A program made the translations under genes and the position numbers. The notes below the pieces were generated by a model. It was not told where the DNA came from. It searched no databases and saw only the letters and a list, made by a program, of their open reading frames with translations. Shown here piece after piece: positions 8,411-17,320 of a stretch of DNA of 33,598 nucleotides (positions are counted from its first letter, which is position 1; every line of letters begins with the position of its first letter). The stretch is from Flavobacteriales bacterium (lineage in GTDB: Bacteria > Bacteroidota > Bacteroidia > Flavobacteriales > TMED113), in contig NZWM01000051.1 in the NCBI GenBank assembly GCA_002698365.1, positions 1 through 33,598 of the forward strand, read 5' to 3'.

Positions 8411-9132
8411 GAAGGTTAGAAAAAGAATTAATTAGGATCAATAGATTTGTTGCCATGTCTGGAGTTTGTTCAAGAAGAAAAGCAGATCTTTTAATTAAAG
8501 AAGGTAAGGTGTCGGTGAATAATAAAACTATTTATGAAGTGGGCGTTAAAGTTTCAGCTGAAGATGTAGTGTGTTTTAACGGTAAACAAATATTCCCTGA
8601 AAAAAAACGCTACTTTCTTTTAAACAAACCCTCTGGGTATATTACAACAACTAATGATGAAAAGGGTAGGAAGACAGTGATGACATTAATTAAGGATGCT
8701 TGTAAAGAAAGAATTGTCCCGGTGGGCAGACTGGATAAAGAAACCACGGGACTACTATTGTTTACTAATGATGGTATCTTGGCAAAAAAAATGATGCATC
8801 CAAAACATAAGGTGAAGAAAGTCTATGATGTGTGTTTGAATCGAAACATGCTAGACATAGAGATTGAAGCTATTCGTCATGGAATAGTTTTGGAGGACGG
8901 GGTGGTGCATGTTGACAAAATTGAATATATTAATAATTCAAGACAAAATATAAGAATTAAAATCCATATAGGTAAAAATAGAATTGTGAGACGTATTTTT
9001 GAATTTTTCAACTACAAAGTTTTAAAATTAGACAGGGTAGAATATGCATCTTTAACAAAAAAAAAATTATCGATAGGAAAATGGAGAGTTTTGACAAAAG
9101 GTGAGTTAATTGTCTTGCATAGAAATAATTAG
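8407..9132 (+). CDS. rluB: RsuA/RluB-family rRNA pseudouridine synthase
   Basis: The 241-residue protein has an N-terminal S4 RNA-binding domain (about 10-60, with RINRFVAMSGVCSRRKADLL) and a pseudouridine synthase domain whose catalytic Asp110 lies in VGRLDKETTGLLLFTNDG. Such enzymes turn a chosen uridine of rRNA into pseudouridine. Which site (RluB, RluE, RluF or RsuA type) cannot be settled without alignment; Bacteroidota members with an S4 domain are usually labelled RluB. The start overlaps the stop of ldcA by four bases. Confidence 0.88.
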   Translation: MRRLEKELIRINRFVAMSGVCSRRKADLLIKEGKVSVNNKTIYEVGVKVSAEDVVCFNGKQIFPEKKRYFLLNKPSGYITTTNDEKGRKTVMTLIKDACKERIVPVGRLDKETTGLLLFTNDGILAKKMMHPKHKVKKVYDVCLNRNMLDIEIEAIRHGIVLEDGVVHVDKIEYINNSRQNIRIKIHIGKNRIVRRIFEFFNYKVLKLDRVEYASLTKKKLSIGKWRVLTKGELIVLHRNN

Positions 9133-9156
9133 TTCATTTTAGTAATTTCGTGTATA

Positions 9157-10296
9157 ATGAAATTTAGATTTAATAATATTATTTTTAAAATTTTGGTAGT
9201 GCTCGCTTTGGGTATTGTTGGAGTCACCTTATGGTATACTAATAATCTTGCTAATAAGTTTAAGCAAGAAGAGAAAAAAAAAGTTGCCTTATGGGCTAAA
9301 GCAACAAAGATTTTGTCCAATATTAATGACGTAAATGATGATATAGGATTTGTGTTTGAAGTGGTTAATAATAATACCACAGTTCCAGTTATTCAAGTTA
9401 ATGAAGAGGGTGAAATTATAGCTCATCGAAATATTAAAAATTCAACTTCAGATATTGTATTAAAGGAAGAAATTGAATTAATGAAGAGGAGGTATCCCCC
9501 TATTGAAATAGAGTTAATAGATGGCAAAAAAGAATATATTTATTATAAAGATTCGAAACTACTTCAAAACTTGAAATACTTTCCTGTTTTAATGCTTTCC
9601 ATTATTGGCGCATTTATGGTTATTGTATACTTTGCTTTTAGCAATGCTCGCATTGCCCAACAGAATAAAGTTTGGACAGGAATGGCTAAAGAAACAGCTC
9701 ATCAAATTGGGACACCTCTATCTTCGTTAATGGGGTGGGTGGAGTATTTAAAAGAAAACACGAAAAATCAGGCAATTACACAAGAAATTGAAAAAGATAT
9801 TAATAGACTGTCTGTCATTGCAGCTCGATTTTCGAAGATTGGGTCTTTGCCAAAAATGGAATATGTGAATGTAATTCCGATTCTAGCAGAATCAATTCGT
9901 TATATGAAGCAAAGAGCTTCTTCTAAGGTGTTTTTTGAATTGATTTCAGAAGAAAATGTTATAAATACAAAAATCAATAAAGACTTATTTGAGTGGGTAA
10001 TAGAAAATATGATTAAAAATTCCATAGATGCTATTAGCGAAAAAGGCAAGGTTATAATAACAGTGAAAGAGAATGACAAGAATATTTTTATTGATATTAT
10101 TGATAATGGTAAAGGGGTATTAAAATCATTTTTTTATAAAATTTTTGAACCAGGTTTTACATCCAAAAAAAGAGGTTGGGGATTGGGCTTATCGCTTGTC
10201 AAGAGAATTGTTGAAGATTACCATCAAGGCAGGGTAAATTTAATCAAATCTAGTCCTTACCACGAAACAGTTTTTCGTATAGTATTAAAGAAATAA
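9157..10296 (+). CDS. Membrane-bound orphan sensor histidine kinase
   Basis: The 379-residue protein has two membrane helices (about 8-28 and 142-162) that enclose a periplasmic sensor segment of about 110 residues. The HisKA helix follows with phospho-acceptor His182 in AHQIGTPLSSL, then the ATPase domain with the N box (NMIKNSIDAI, about 284-293), DNGKGV (316-321), GFTSKKRGWGLGLSL (333-347). The residue after the His is Gln rather than the usual acidic residue, a form I recall in Bacteroidota kinases of this type. No response regulator gene is adjacent, so its partner is elsewhere. The stop is two bases before hemW. The signal sensed is unknown; the sensor segment matches nothing I recognise. 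Confidence 0.93.
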   Translation: MKFRFNNIIFKILVVLALGIVGVTLWYTNNLANKFKQEEKKKVALWAKATKILSNINDVNDDIGFVFEVVNNNTTVPVIQVNEEGEIIAHRNIKNSTSDIVLKEEIELMKRRYPPIEIELIDGKKEYIYYKDSKLLQNLKYFPVLMLSIIGAFMVIVYFAFSNARIAQQNKVWTGMAKETAHQIGTPLSSLMGWVEYLKENTKNQAITQEIEKDINRLSVIAARFSKIGSLPKMEYVNVIPILAESIRYMKQRASSKVFFELISEENVINTKINKDLFEWVIENMIKNSIDAISEKGKVIITVKENDKNIFIDIIDNGKGVLKSFFYKIFEPGFTSKKRGWGLGLSLVKRIVEDYHQGRVNLIKSSPYHETVFRIVLKK

Positions 10297-10298
10297 TT

Positions 10299-11426
10299 AT
10301 GGCGGGAATATATATTCATATTCCATTTTGTGCACAAGCTTGTCATTATTGTGATTTTCATTTTTCAACATCATTAAAGTTGAAAAAAAGAGTTATTTCT
10401 GCCATGAAAAAAGAAATTATTCAACAAAAAAAGTATTTGGATAATTCTATGATAAAAACAATTTATTTTGGTGGCGGGACTCCATCTTTAATTCAATCAG
10501 CCGAAATTCAAGACATTTATAATACAATACAACACAATTTTATCCTTTCAGATGATGTTGAGTTTACAATAGAGGCTAATCCAGAAGATATTACAGAATC
10601 TTTGGTTGCAAGTTGGCACCAAATTGGGATTAATAGAGTTAGTTTAGGAGTTCAGGCTTTTAAAGATAAAGATTTAAGATATATGAATAGAATTCACACT
10701 AGTCGTCAATCTTTTCGTGCTTTGGAGTTGTTAAAAAAATCTAAAATAAAAAATTTAAGTGTTGATTTAATTTATGGTTTTCCAAATTTAAGTGATTCTA
10801 CCTGGGAAGAAAGTTTGGATATAATTCTAAAATTTGATCCACAACATATATCATGTTATTCTATGACTGTTGAAAAAAAGACCCCACTATTTCATTTGAT
10901 TAAAAAAGGGGTGTACTCTAAATTAAATTTTGATCAGGCAAACAGGCAATTCTTGATTGCAAGAAAAAAACTCAGAAATTCAGGTTATGCTCATTATGAA
11001 ATTTCGAATTTTGCTAAAGATGGCCACTTTTCTTTACATAATACAGGTTATTGGAATAAAACTCATTATTTAGGAATTGGTCCGTCAGCACACTCATTTA
11101 ATGGTCAAACTCGTCAATGGAATATTAATAATAATCTTAAATATTCTCATGCTATTGAAAACAATCTTCAACATTATGACGTTGAAAAGTTAAGTAGAAA
11201 GAACATGATTAATGAATATATTTTAACTAGACTAAGAACATCAAGTGGGATAAAACAGGATGTGGTTTCGTGTAAAATGACCAGGCAAGAATATCAAAAA
11301 TTTAATAAGGAAATAGAAAAATTTATAGATCTGGGTTTAATTCAGAAAAATCATAATAGTCTTTCTTGCACAGAATCAGGAATGTTAATCGCAGATAGTA
11401 TTTCTTCAGATTTATTTTTAATTTAA
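10299..11426 (+). CDS. hemW: HemW-type radical SAM heme chaperone
   Basis: The 375-residue protein opens with MAGIYIHIPFC and the radical SAM cluster motif C11-x3-C15-x2-C18. GGGTPSL (58-64) is the SAM-binding glycine motif. HNTGYW (247-252) is the HNxxYW motif that marks HemW and separates it from the coproporphyrinogen dehydrogenase HemN. HemW binds heme and delivers it to acceptor proteins; it is often mislabelled as an oxygen-independent coproporphyrinogen oxidase. The gene starts two bases after the kinase stop and its TAA overlaps the ATG of the next gene (TAATG), so this is a tight operon. Confidence 0.93.
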   Translation: MAGIYIHIPFCAQACHYCDFHFSTSLKLKKRVISAMKKEIIQQKKYLDNSMIKTIYFGGGTPSLIQSAEIQDIYNTIQHNFILSDDVEFTIEANPEDITESLVASWHQIGINRVSLGVQAFKDKDLRYMNRIHTSRQSFRALELLKKSKIKNLSVDLIYGFPNLSDSTWEESLDIILKFDPQHISCYSMTVEKKTPLFHLIKKGVYSKLNFDQANRQFLIARKKLRNSGYAHYEISNFAKDGHFSLHNTGYWNKTHYLGIGPSAHSFNGQTRQWNINNNLKYSHAIENNLQHYDVEKLSRKNMINEYILTRLRTSSGIKQDVVSCKMTRQEYQKFNKEIEKFIDLGLIQKNHNSLSCTESGMLIADSISSDLFLI

Positions 11427-12178
11427 TGTTAAATATGCAGGTAAATATTATACATAACAAGCAAAAGTATGTTGCTAATCTCACGAAGCCTCTGGATATA
11501 TCTATTCCCATCCAGCCAGATGGGTTAAATGCTTGGGGCGCAGATAAGCTACAAATAAGGCCTGTGGTTTCTGGTAAGTGGATTGGGGATGTTAAGATGG
11601 GGTCTTCAGTGAACTTCAATAATATCTTCTTTAATCCACATGCACATACGACACACACGGAATGTGTGGGTCATATTAGCTCAAAAAAAGAATCATTAAA
11701 TAAAGAATTGTTGACATTTTTTTTTATTTCACAGTTAATTTCTATTATTCCTCAAAAGGTAAATAATGATTTGATTCTAACTAAGAATTTGATAAAAAAA
11801 ATGATTAGTAAAGAAGATAATATAGAGGCCTTAATAGTAAGAACAATGCCAAATAGTAAGAGAAAAATGCATAAAAATTATTCAAATACAAATCCACCCT
11901 ATTTATCAGAGGATGCTGCTAAGTATTTGGTTTCAATCGGAGTTCGACACCTGTTAATTGATTTGCCCTCAATTGACAAAGAAGAAGATGGTGGAGCACT
12001 AATTGCCCATAAATCATTTTGGCAATTTCCTGAAAACAAAAGGCATGGTTGTACTATTACAGAATTCATATATGTTCCGAATAAAATAAAAGATGGAAAG
12101 TATTTATTAAACTTGCAATTTGTGCCCTTTAATAATGATGCTGCCCCTAGTCGACCAGTATTATTTAAATTAGAGTAA
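11426..12178 (+). CDS. Cyclase-family metal hydrolase (kynurenine-formamidase-like)
   Basis: The 250-residue protein belongs to the cyclase/KynB metal hydrolase family. The metal-binding segment is NPHAHTTHTECVGHI (70-84), giving His72, His77, Glu79 and His83 as likely ligands; this matches a common Bacteroidota variant rather than the textbook HxGTHxD form. DGGALIAHKSFW near the C-terminus is also typical. The family includes arylformamidases that hydrolyse N-formylkynurenine, and other amidohydrolases. A tryptophan 2,3-dioxygenase gene lies about 3.2 kb away on the other strand, which makes the formamidase role attractive but unproven. The start overlaps the hemW stop by one base; Met4 (11435) is an alternative start. 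Confidence 0.8.
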   Translation: MLNMQVNIIHNKQKYVANLTKPLDISIPIQPDGLNAWGADKLQIRPVVSGKWIGDVKMGSSVNFNNIFFNPHAHTTHTECVGHISSKKESLNKELLTFFFISQLISIIPQKVNNDLILTKNLIKKMISKEDNIEALIVRTMPNSKRKMHKNYSNTNPPYLSEDAAKYLVSIGVRHLLIDLPSIDKEEDGGALIAHKSFWQFPENKRHGCTITEFIYVPNKIKDGKYLLNLQFVPFNNDAAPSRPVLFKLE

Positions 12179-12190
12179 AGCCATTATAAA

Positions 12191-14116
12191 ATGAATGCAA
12201 ATACTAATACATATTATAATGATTTATGTAATTATTCTCGGAGTAATACCAGGGAGGTCATGGTGGGTAATGTGGGTGTGGGTGGTATAAATCCAATTAG
12301 AATTCAATCTATGACAACTACTGACACCATGGATACAGATGGTTCTGTTAAACAGTCAATAAAGATGATAAAAGCGGGATGCGAGCTAGTTAGGTTGACA
12401 GCTCCAAGTATTAGAGAAGCACGAAATTTATGGGAAATAAAAAATCAATTAATACAAAAGGGTTACAATGCTCCACTGATTGCTGATATTCACTTTACTC
12501 CAAATGCTGCAATAGAGGCAGCAAAAATTGTCGAAAAAGTTAGAATCAATCCAGGTAATTATACAGATAAAAAAAAATTTCAAATTAAAACGTACTCAAA
12601 ACATCAATATCAAGATGAATTAAAGAGAATTGAAGGTAAGCTAGTCCCATTAATTGAGGTCTGTAAACACCATAATACGGCCATGAGAATAGGGACTAAT
12701 CACGGCTCATTGTCAGATAGGATTATGAGTCAATATGGAGATACACCTTTGGGTATGGTTGAGTCAGCATTGGAGTTTGTTAGGATTTGTGAGAAGTATA
12801 GTTATCAAAACATCATTCTTTCCATGAAGGCAAGCAATCCTATTGTTATGATACACGCATATCGGTTGCTTGTTGCTAATATGAAGAAAGAAAGTATGAA
12901 TTATCCTCTGCATTTAGGAGTCACAGAAGCTGGGGAGGGAGATGATGGAAGAATAAAGTCGGCAATAGGGATAGGATCATTATTGATGGATGGACTTGGC
13001 GATACAATTAGAGTTTCTTTAACAGAACGTCCTGAGCATGAAATTCCAATTGCAAAAGCACTAGTCGATTATGTTAGCAGAAAAAAGCACCATCAAAAGA
13101 TAGTTGGCCCTATAATAAACCCTATTAATTCATTTCTATATACAAAAAGAAAGACGAGAAAAATCCTGAATATAGGAGGCAAAAGTAAACCAGTGGTAAT
13201 TTCAAGCTTATGTTCTGAAAAGAATATTAGTAAAAAATCTTTATTTAATTTTGGGTATAGATATTCTGATCAATTAGATAAATGGACAATTAGTGATACA
13301 GCGTCTGATTATTTATTTATTGGTGATAATGATATTAATTTCCCCACTCCAGGTTCACTGGGTATTATTTATAATTATGCAAAATGGAAGGAGCATAAAA
13401 GAGGTTATCCACTGTTGTCTTGTCTCGAGTATTTGACCAGCACTTCGCTTTCCAAAAAATTAAATATTATTTGTTTGTTTTCAAATGATTTAACAAATGA
13501 GGTGATAAATAAATTGAAGGATGATGCCACAGCGGTATTATTAGTTGATTCAAATATTGCAAATAGTCTGGCTGATCATCGTAGATTATTTATTCAATTA
13601 ATTAATAATGATATTATCAGTCCTGTGATTATTAGACGGTCATATAATTATGATTCAAGAACTAAAATTCAATTAGATGCTGCTGTTGATATTGGTCCTC
13701 TTTTACTAGATGGATTAGGTGATGGGATTTTTATTATGGCTGAAAAGTATAGTAATGTTCGAGATATAAATCAAATTGGGTTTAATATTTTGCAGGCTAC
13801 ACGAACACGAATTTCAAAAACAGAATATATTTCTTGTCCATCGTGTGGTAGAACACTATTTAATTTAGAACAAACTACTGCTAAAATCAGATCGGCAACC
13901 GGCCACCTTAAGGGGTTGAAAATTGGAGTTATGGGCTGTATTGTTAATGGTCCAGGTGAAATGGCTGATGCAGATTATGGGTATGTGGGAACAGGTCTCA
14001 ATAAAATAAGCTTATATCAGCAAAAAGAATTGGTGAAAAGAAATATTCCTTCTGACCAAGCATTGGATGAGTTAATTAAGTTAATCAGAGACAATGGTGA
14101 TTGGGTTGACCCCTAA
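12191..14116 (+). CDS. ispG: 4-hydroxy-3-methylbut-2-enyl diphosphate synthase, long form
   Basis: IspG reduces methylerythritol cyclodiphosphate to HMBPP in the MEP isoprenoid pathway, using a [4Fe-4S] cluster. The protein has the TIM barrel at the N-terminus (IRIQSMTTTDTMDTDGSVKQ, LIADIHFTPNAAI) and the reductase domain at the C-terminus with cluster ligands Cys549, Cys552 (CPSCGRTLFNLE) and Cys583 (MGCIVNGPGEM). At 641 residues it is the long form with an extra domain (about 290-530) between the two halves, as in Bacteroidota, Chlamydiae and plants, against about 370 residues in E. coli. It follows the cyclase gene by 12 bases. Its stop overlaps the stop of the M23 gene on the other strand. 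Confidence 0.96.
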   Translation: MNANTNTYYNDLCNYSRSNTREVMVGNVGVGGINPIRIQSMTTTDTMDTDGSVKQSIKMIKAGCELVRLTAPSIREARNLWEIKNQLIQKGYNAPLIADIHFTPNAAIEAAKIVEKVRINPGNYTDKKKFQIKTYSKHQYQDELKRIEGKLVPLIEVCKHHNTAMRIGTNHGSLSDRIMSQYGDTPLGMVESALEFVRICEKYSYQNIILSMKASNPIVMIHAYRLLVANMKKESMNYPLHLGVTEAGEGDDGRIKSAIGIGSLLMDGLGDTIRVSLTERPEHEIPIAKALVDYVSRKKHHQKIVGPIINPINSFLYTKRKTRKILNIGGKSKPVVISSLCSEKNISKKSLFNFGYRYSDQLDKWTISDTASDYLFIGDNDINFPTPGSLGIIYNYAKWKEHKRGYPLLSCLEYLTSTSLSKKLNIICLFSNDLTNEVINKLKDDATAVLLVDSNIANSLADHRRLFIQLINNDIISPVIIRRSYNYDSRTKIQLDAAVDIGPLLLDGLGDGIFIMAEKYSNVRDINQIGFNILQATRTRISKTEYISCPSCGRTLFNLEQTTAKIRSATGHLKGLKIGVMGCIVNGPGEMADADYGYVGTGLNKISLYQQKELVKRNIPSDQALDELIKLIRDNGDWVDP

Positions 14117-15393
14117 AATTGCAACGTAACAGCTTCTATAGAGTCGGCATCAAAGTATTCATTAGGATAATTTATGGTGGCTAGTTTTTCAAGCCATATT
14201 TTTTTTCTCTTTTCAAACTCCATGCGCTTAGATTTGTTAACCGGCGTGGCTTCAGGTAATTTTGTTTTAAATGGATCCACTTGTTTGCCATTTTTCCAAA
14301 ATCTATAACAAACATGTGGTCCTGTTGCTTGCCCAGATCGACCCACATATCCTATTATATCTACACCTTGTCTTACATGTTTTCCCTTTTTTATTCCTTT
14401 TTTACTCCAAAGTTTTTTACTTGATTTATCCATATGTAAATATTGCGTTGTATAGGTTGAATTGTGTCGTATTTTTACATAATATCCATTATATTTTGTG
14501 TAAGAAGCTTCAATAACTTGCCCGTCGGCGGTACTATATATTGGAGTGCCAATAGGTGCAGCAAAGTCAGTTCCAAAATGCCCTTTCCATCTTCCTGTCA
14601 CAGGATGTTTTCGTTTTTTTGTAAACCTGGAAGAAATTCGGGTAAATGAAACCGGTGCTTTTAAAAAAAATTTTCTCAGGTTGTTCCCGTTTTCATCAAA
14701 ATAATCTTCAAAGCCGCCTAGTTCATTAAAAGCAATTGCATAGTAGTCTTCATTATTACTGTGAAAGAGTGCAGCATGAACTTTGCCTACGCCAATAAAT
14801 TCATCGTTCACATATTTCGCATCATAAATAACCTTAAACTTGTCTCCACTATTTAGTCTAAAAAAATCTATTGTCCATGGATAAATTTCATCTGCTAGAA
14901 TATTAACTAATTTTGCAGAAAGATTGCTTTCCTCCATTGCAAACCATAGTGAGGAGTTAATTATTCCTGATCCAGTTTTTTCTTTAATTGTAACATCTTT
15001 TTTGTCTAAGTAGACCTGAATACTATCCTCTAGTTTGGTGACCAGAAAATCAACTTTATTTATTTCATATATAAAATAACTTGGCTTAATGGTGGCAGAA
15101 TCTTTAAACATTAGTGTGTATTCGCCTCCTGCTTTAACATCTCTTAAATCAAACACTTTTTTTGATAAACGAGCAACCTTATCAATATCAACAAAACTAA
15201 TATTGTGTTGGTTTAGGATTTCGCCAACATTTTGTCCGTTTCGAACAGTTTCATTGATTATTTGAAAGCCGTTAATTTGAATATTATATAAATATTCTGC
15301 AGTATTTTCAGGCACTTCTATTATTGGATCTTTTGAAGTGCTTTGACATCCGCTCAATAATAATATAATTATGATAGAGTAAATTATTTGCAT
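14113..15393 (-). CDS. M23-type peptidase lipoprotein with HxC in place of HxH
   Basis: The 426-residue product has a lipoprotein signal (IIIILLLSGC, lipid on Cys16), a long N-terminal region with LysM/OapA-like character (about 40-250) and an M23 (LytM-type) domain at about 265-375. Zinc ligands His272 and Asp276 (HFGTDFAAPIGTP) and His320 (QYLHMD) are present. The last motif reads ATGPHVCYRFWKNG, so the usual HxH is His360-x-Cys362: the catalytic-type His is kept and the third zinc ligand is Cys. I recall this HVC form from other Flavobacteriia, so it is probably a lineage trait. It likely cuts peptidoglycan cross-bridges or activates other hydrolases at the envelope. The gene starts directly after the dioxygenase stop, indicating one transcript. 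Confidence 0.9.
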   Translation of the reverse strand: MQIIYSIIIILLLSGCQSTSKDPIIEVPENTAEYLYNIQINGFQIINETVRNGQNVGEILNQHNISFVDIDKVARLSKKVFDLRDVKAGGEYTLMFKDSATIKPSYFIYEINKVDFLVTKLEDSIQVYLDKKDVTIKEKTGSGIINSSLWFAMEESNLSAKLVNILADEIYPWTIDFFRLNSGDKFKVIYDAKYVNDEFIGVGKVHAALFHSNNEDYYAIAFNELGGFEDYFDENGNNLRKFFLKAPVSFTRISSRFTKKRKHPVTGRWKGHFGTDFAAPIGTPIYSTADGQVIEASYTKYNGYYVKIRHNSTYTTQYLHMDKSSKKLWSKKGIKKGKHVRQGVDIIGYVGRSGQATGPHVCYRFWKNGKQVDPFKTKLPEATPVNKSKRMEFEKRKKIWLEKLATINYPNEYFDADSIEAVTLQF

Positions 15394-16374
15394 TTATTTA
15401 AGAATTGATTTAACCCAACTTTTCCCCCAATTTTCTTGTTCTTTTTTGGTCCACAAATCTGGAAAAAAAATTATTTTTTGAAATTTTGGAGGGAGGAAAC
15501 TCTCCCAATTTGTGCCACCCGTTGCAGCGGTACTATTGTTTTTATTTTTTAGATATTTTACGGCAGATTTATAATGAGCTAACTTCCAATTCACATTAAT
15601 ATTGACATCATATTCTTTTAGTAGCTTGATAAGTGTTTTGTTTTTTTTGTCCCTTGGATTTAGCGCGTTATATTTTGCCCAAATATTTTTTTCTTTCATC
15701 TTGTTCGCTAATTTCATTAACCGTTCATCATATTTTCGTTCAAACTGTTTTAACGTGTATGTTTTTTTCTTTGTTTTTAAATCTATTGCGCCATGCTTCC
15801 AGTATAAATTATTATACATAGTCTTTAGGCTCTTGGATGTCGCCTGTATTTTTTCCGGATATAATTGTGCCAAATTCGTGGATCTTAGTTCTATCATTCT
15901 AAATTGTACGCTTTGGAACCCGCTACTTGGAAGTAGCGCCATGCGGAATTTTAAGAATTGTTTCTTTTCCATCCCCTTGGTCATAATTTCAAATGAATTA
16001 ATTAAGTTGTTTAGGTAGCGATTTATTCTATCCATTTTTTGAATAAATATATCTATTGTTAATTTCTTATTCCACCCTAAATCTTCTCCAGTGTCAATTA
16101 CGTTTCTGCCATTTTTATTAATGTGTTCTATTTCTAGCAAACATAATTTGAAGAACAGTTCAGATATTTGATGATAAATAATAAAAATTTGTTCATCAGG
16201 GAAATCGGTTTTCGGATTTTGTAAAGAGAGAAGGGTGTCTAAATGAATATAGTTCCAATATCCAACATAATCAGCATATAATAATCCGTCTAGATATGAA
16301 GACAGGTCTTGTCCGGTAGAAGAGTACTTCTTTGATAATTGTTTTATTTTTTCTATTAAATTTTCTTCATTCAT
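15394..16374 (-). CDS. kynA: Tryptophan 2,3-dioxygenase
   Basis: This heme enzyme opens the indole ring of L-tryptophan with O2, giving N-formylkynurenine. The 326-residue protein shows the family landmarks: YWNYIHLDTLLSLQ (39-52), DEQIFIIYHQISELFFKL (60-77) with distal-side His68, FRMALLPSSGFQSVQFR (143-159) with the substrate-carboxylate Arg159, a C-terminal histidine in LAHYKS (His267, likely the proximal heme ligand), and TGGTNW (285-290), which contacts the substrate amino group. It lies between the DUF3108 and M23 genes in a minus-strand operon; from memory this neighbourhood recurs in Flavobacteriia. No later kynurenine-pathway enzyme is seen here except the possible formamidase at 11426-12178. 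Confidence 0.93.
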   Translation of the reverse strand: MNEENLIEKIKQLSKKYSSTGQDLSSYLDGLLYADYVGYWNYIHLDTLLSLQNPKTDFPDEQIFIIYHQISELFFKLCLLEIEHINKNGRNVIDTGEDLGWNKKLTIDIFIQKMDRINRYLNNLINSFEIMTKGMEKKQFLKFRMALLPSSGFQSVQFRMIELRSTNLAQLYPEKIQATSKSLKTMYNNLYWKHGAIDLKTKKKTYTLKQFERKYDERLMKLANKMKEKNIWAKYNALNPRDKKNKTLIKLLKEYDVNINVNWKLAHYKSAVKYLKNKNNSTAATGGTNWESFLPPKFQKIIFFPDLWTKKEQENWGKSWVKSILK

Positions 16375-16417
16375 TAGTTCTTCAAATCATAATCAGTTAC
16401 TAAATATAAAGAATTAA

Positions 16418-17320
16418 TTAATTTTTTAAATCAAAAATCGTGTTTTCATATTTTGCTAATGTCACATAAATAGATCCAACTAAAATGGGGATTTCAAGTT
16501 TTACTGGTAGATGCATGTTGTCTGCGGTTACCCAAACAAGTGCGCCATATTTTTGTTTAAATATGCGTCCTTTTTCTAATAAGGGAGCACACTTAATCGT
16601 TTTTATTTTGCCAAATTTTGTTTCAACTATTTCCTCTCCCAGATTGATAAAATGCGAATCAAATATTTCGCCATTATAATAGTATGAAAAGAAAACAGTG
16701 TCACTTTTGAGAATTTGTTTGTGCTCTATTGCGCGAAGCTTATAGAATGCTCCTAAAATGTCATTGCTATTTATTTTATTGTTGATTGAGGTTGCATTTT
16801 CAGATTCTACCGCATTCTTCTGCTCACTTGTTGTAATAATGCAGTTTTGGTTTTGATTAGTGGAGAAGAATGTGTGGTTTTTGTTGTGATATTTCCCTTC
16901 CACTATTTCCATTTTAGATTCAATGGTTGCAAGGTTGTGTTTTTTAATAATAGATTGGTAAGAATGTCGAACTTTCATAAACAAACTAAAAATTTTTGTT
17001 GTTTGTCCGTGTGCATTGATTCGGTGGAGGGGTGTGTTCTCGATACTAACCGAGTCTTTTACATTAAAATAAGCATGACCTGCTAATAGTGCTCCTGTTT
17101 TTTTGCCACTCCTTCCATAGGATATTTTATATTTTAGAGCTTCGCCGTCGACAAAAGAGTTATTTTCTATATTTTTATTGTTTTTTTCATTAAAAATTAA
17201 AAAAAAGAATGGTTTTGCGTAAAAAAAAAGGCAAAAAAACAGAAAAAAAGCAAAAATCCTCCCTTTTTTTATCAAAAATGTGTCATTTTTTTTTCTCATT
17301 TTGACTGTTTTTTTTCTCAT
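16418..17320 (-). CDS. DUF3108 domain protein, exported or membrane-anchored
   Basis: The protein has a Lys/Arg-rich start, one long hydrophobic segment (IFAFFLFFCLFFYAKPFFFLIF, quoted in parts: IFAFFLFFCLFF then YAKPFFFLIF) and then a DUF3108 domain, recognised by FVDGEALKYKISYG at its beginning and by a C-terminal part with WVTADNMHLPVKLEIPILVG. DUF3108 proteins are envelope proteins of unknown role common in Bacteroidota. The start is uncertain because five near-identical repeats, each holding an ATG, lie at the 5' end. ATG 17318-17320 and ATG 17297-17299 are in frame (300 or 293 residues). The three farther upstream are out of frame because one repeat is one base shorter. The innermost ATG is the simplest original start. 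Confidence 0.85.
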   Translation of the reverse strand: MRKKTVKMRKKNDTFLIKKGRIFAFFLFFCLFFYAKPFFFLIFNEKNNKNIENNSFVDGEALKYKISYGRSGKKTGALLAGHAYFNVKDSVSIENTPLHRINAHGQTTKIFSLFMKVRHSYQSIIKKHNLATIESKMEIVEGKYHNKNHTFFSTNQNQNCIITTSEQKNAVESENATSINNKINSNDILGAFYKLRAIEHKQILKSDTVFFSYYYNGEIFDSHFINLGEEIVETKFGKIKTIKCAPLLEKGRIFKQKYGALVWVTADNMHLPVKLEIPILVGSIYVTLAKYENTIFDLKN

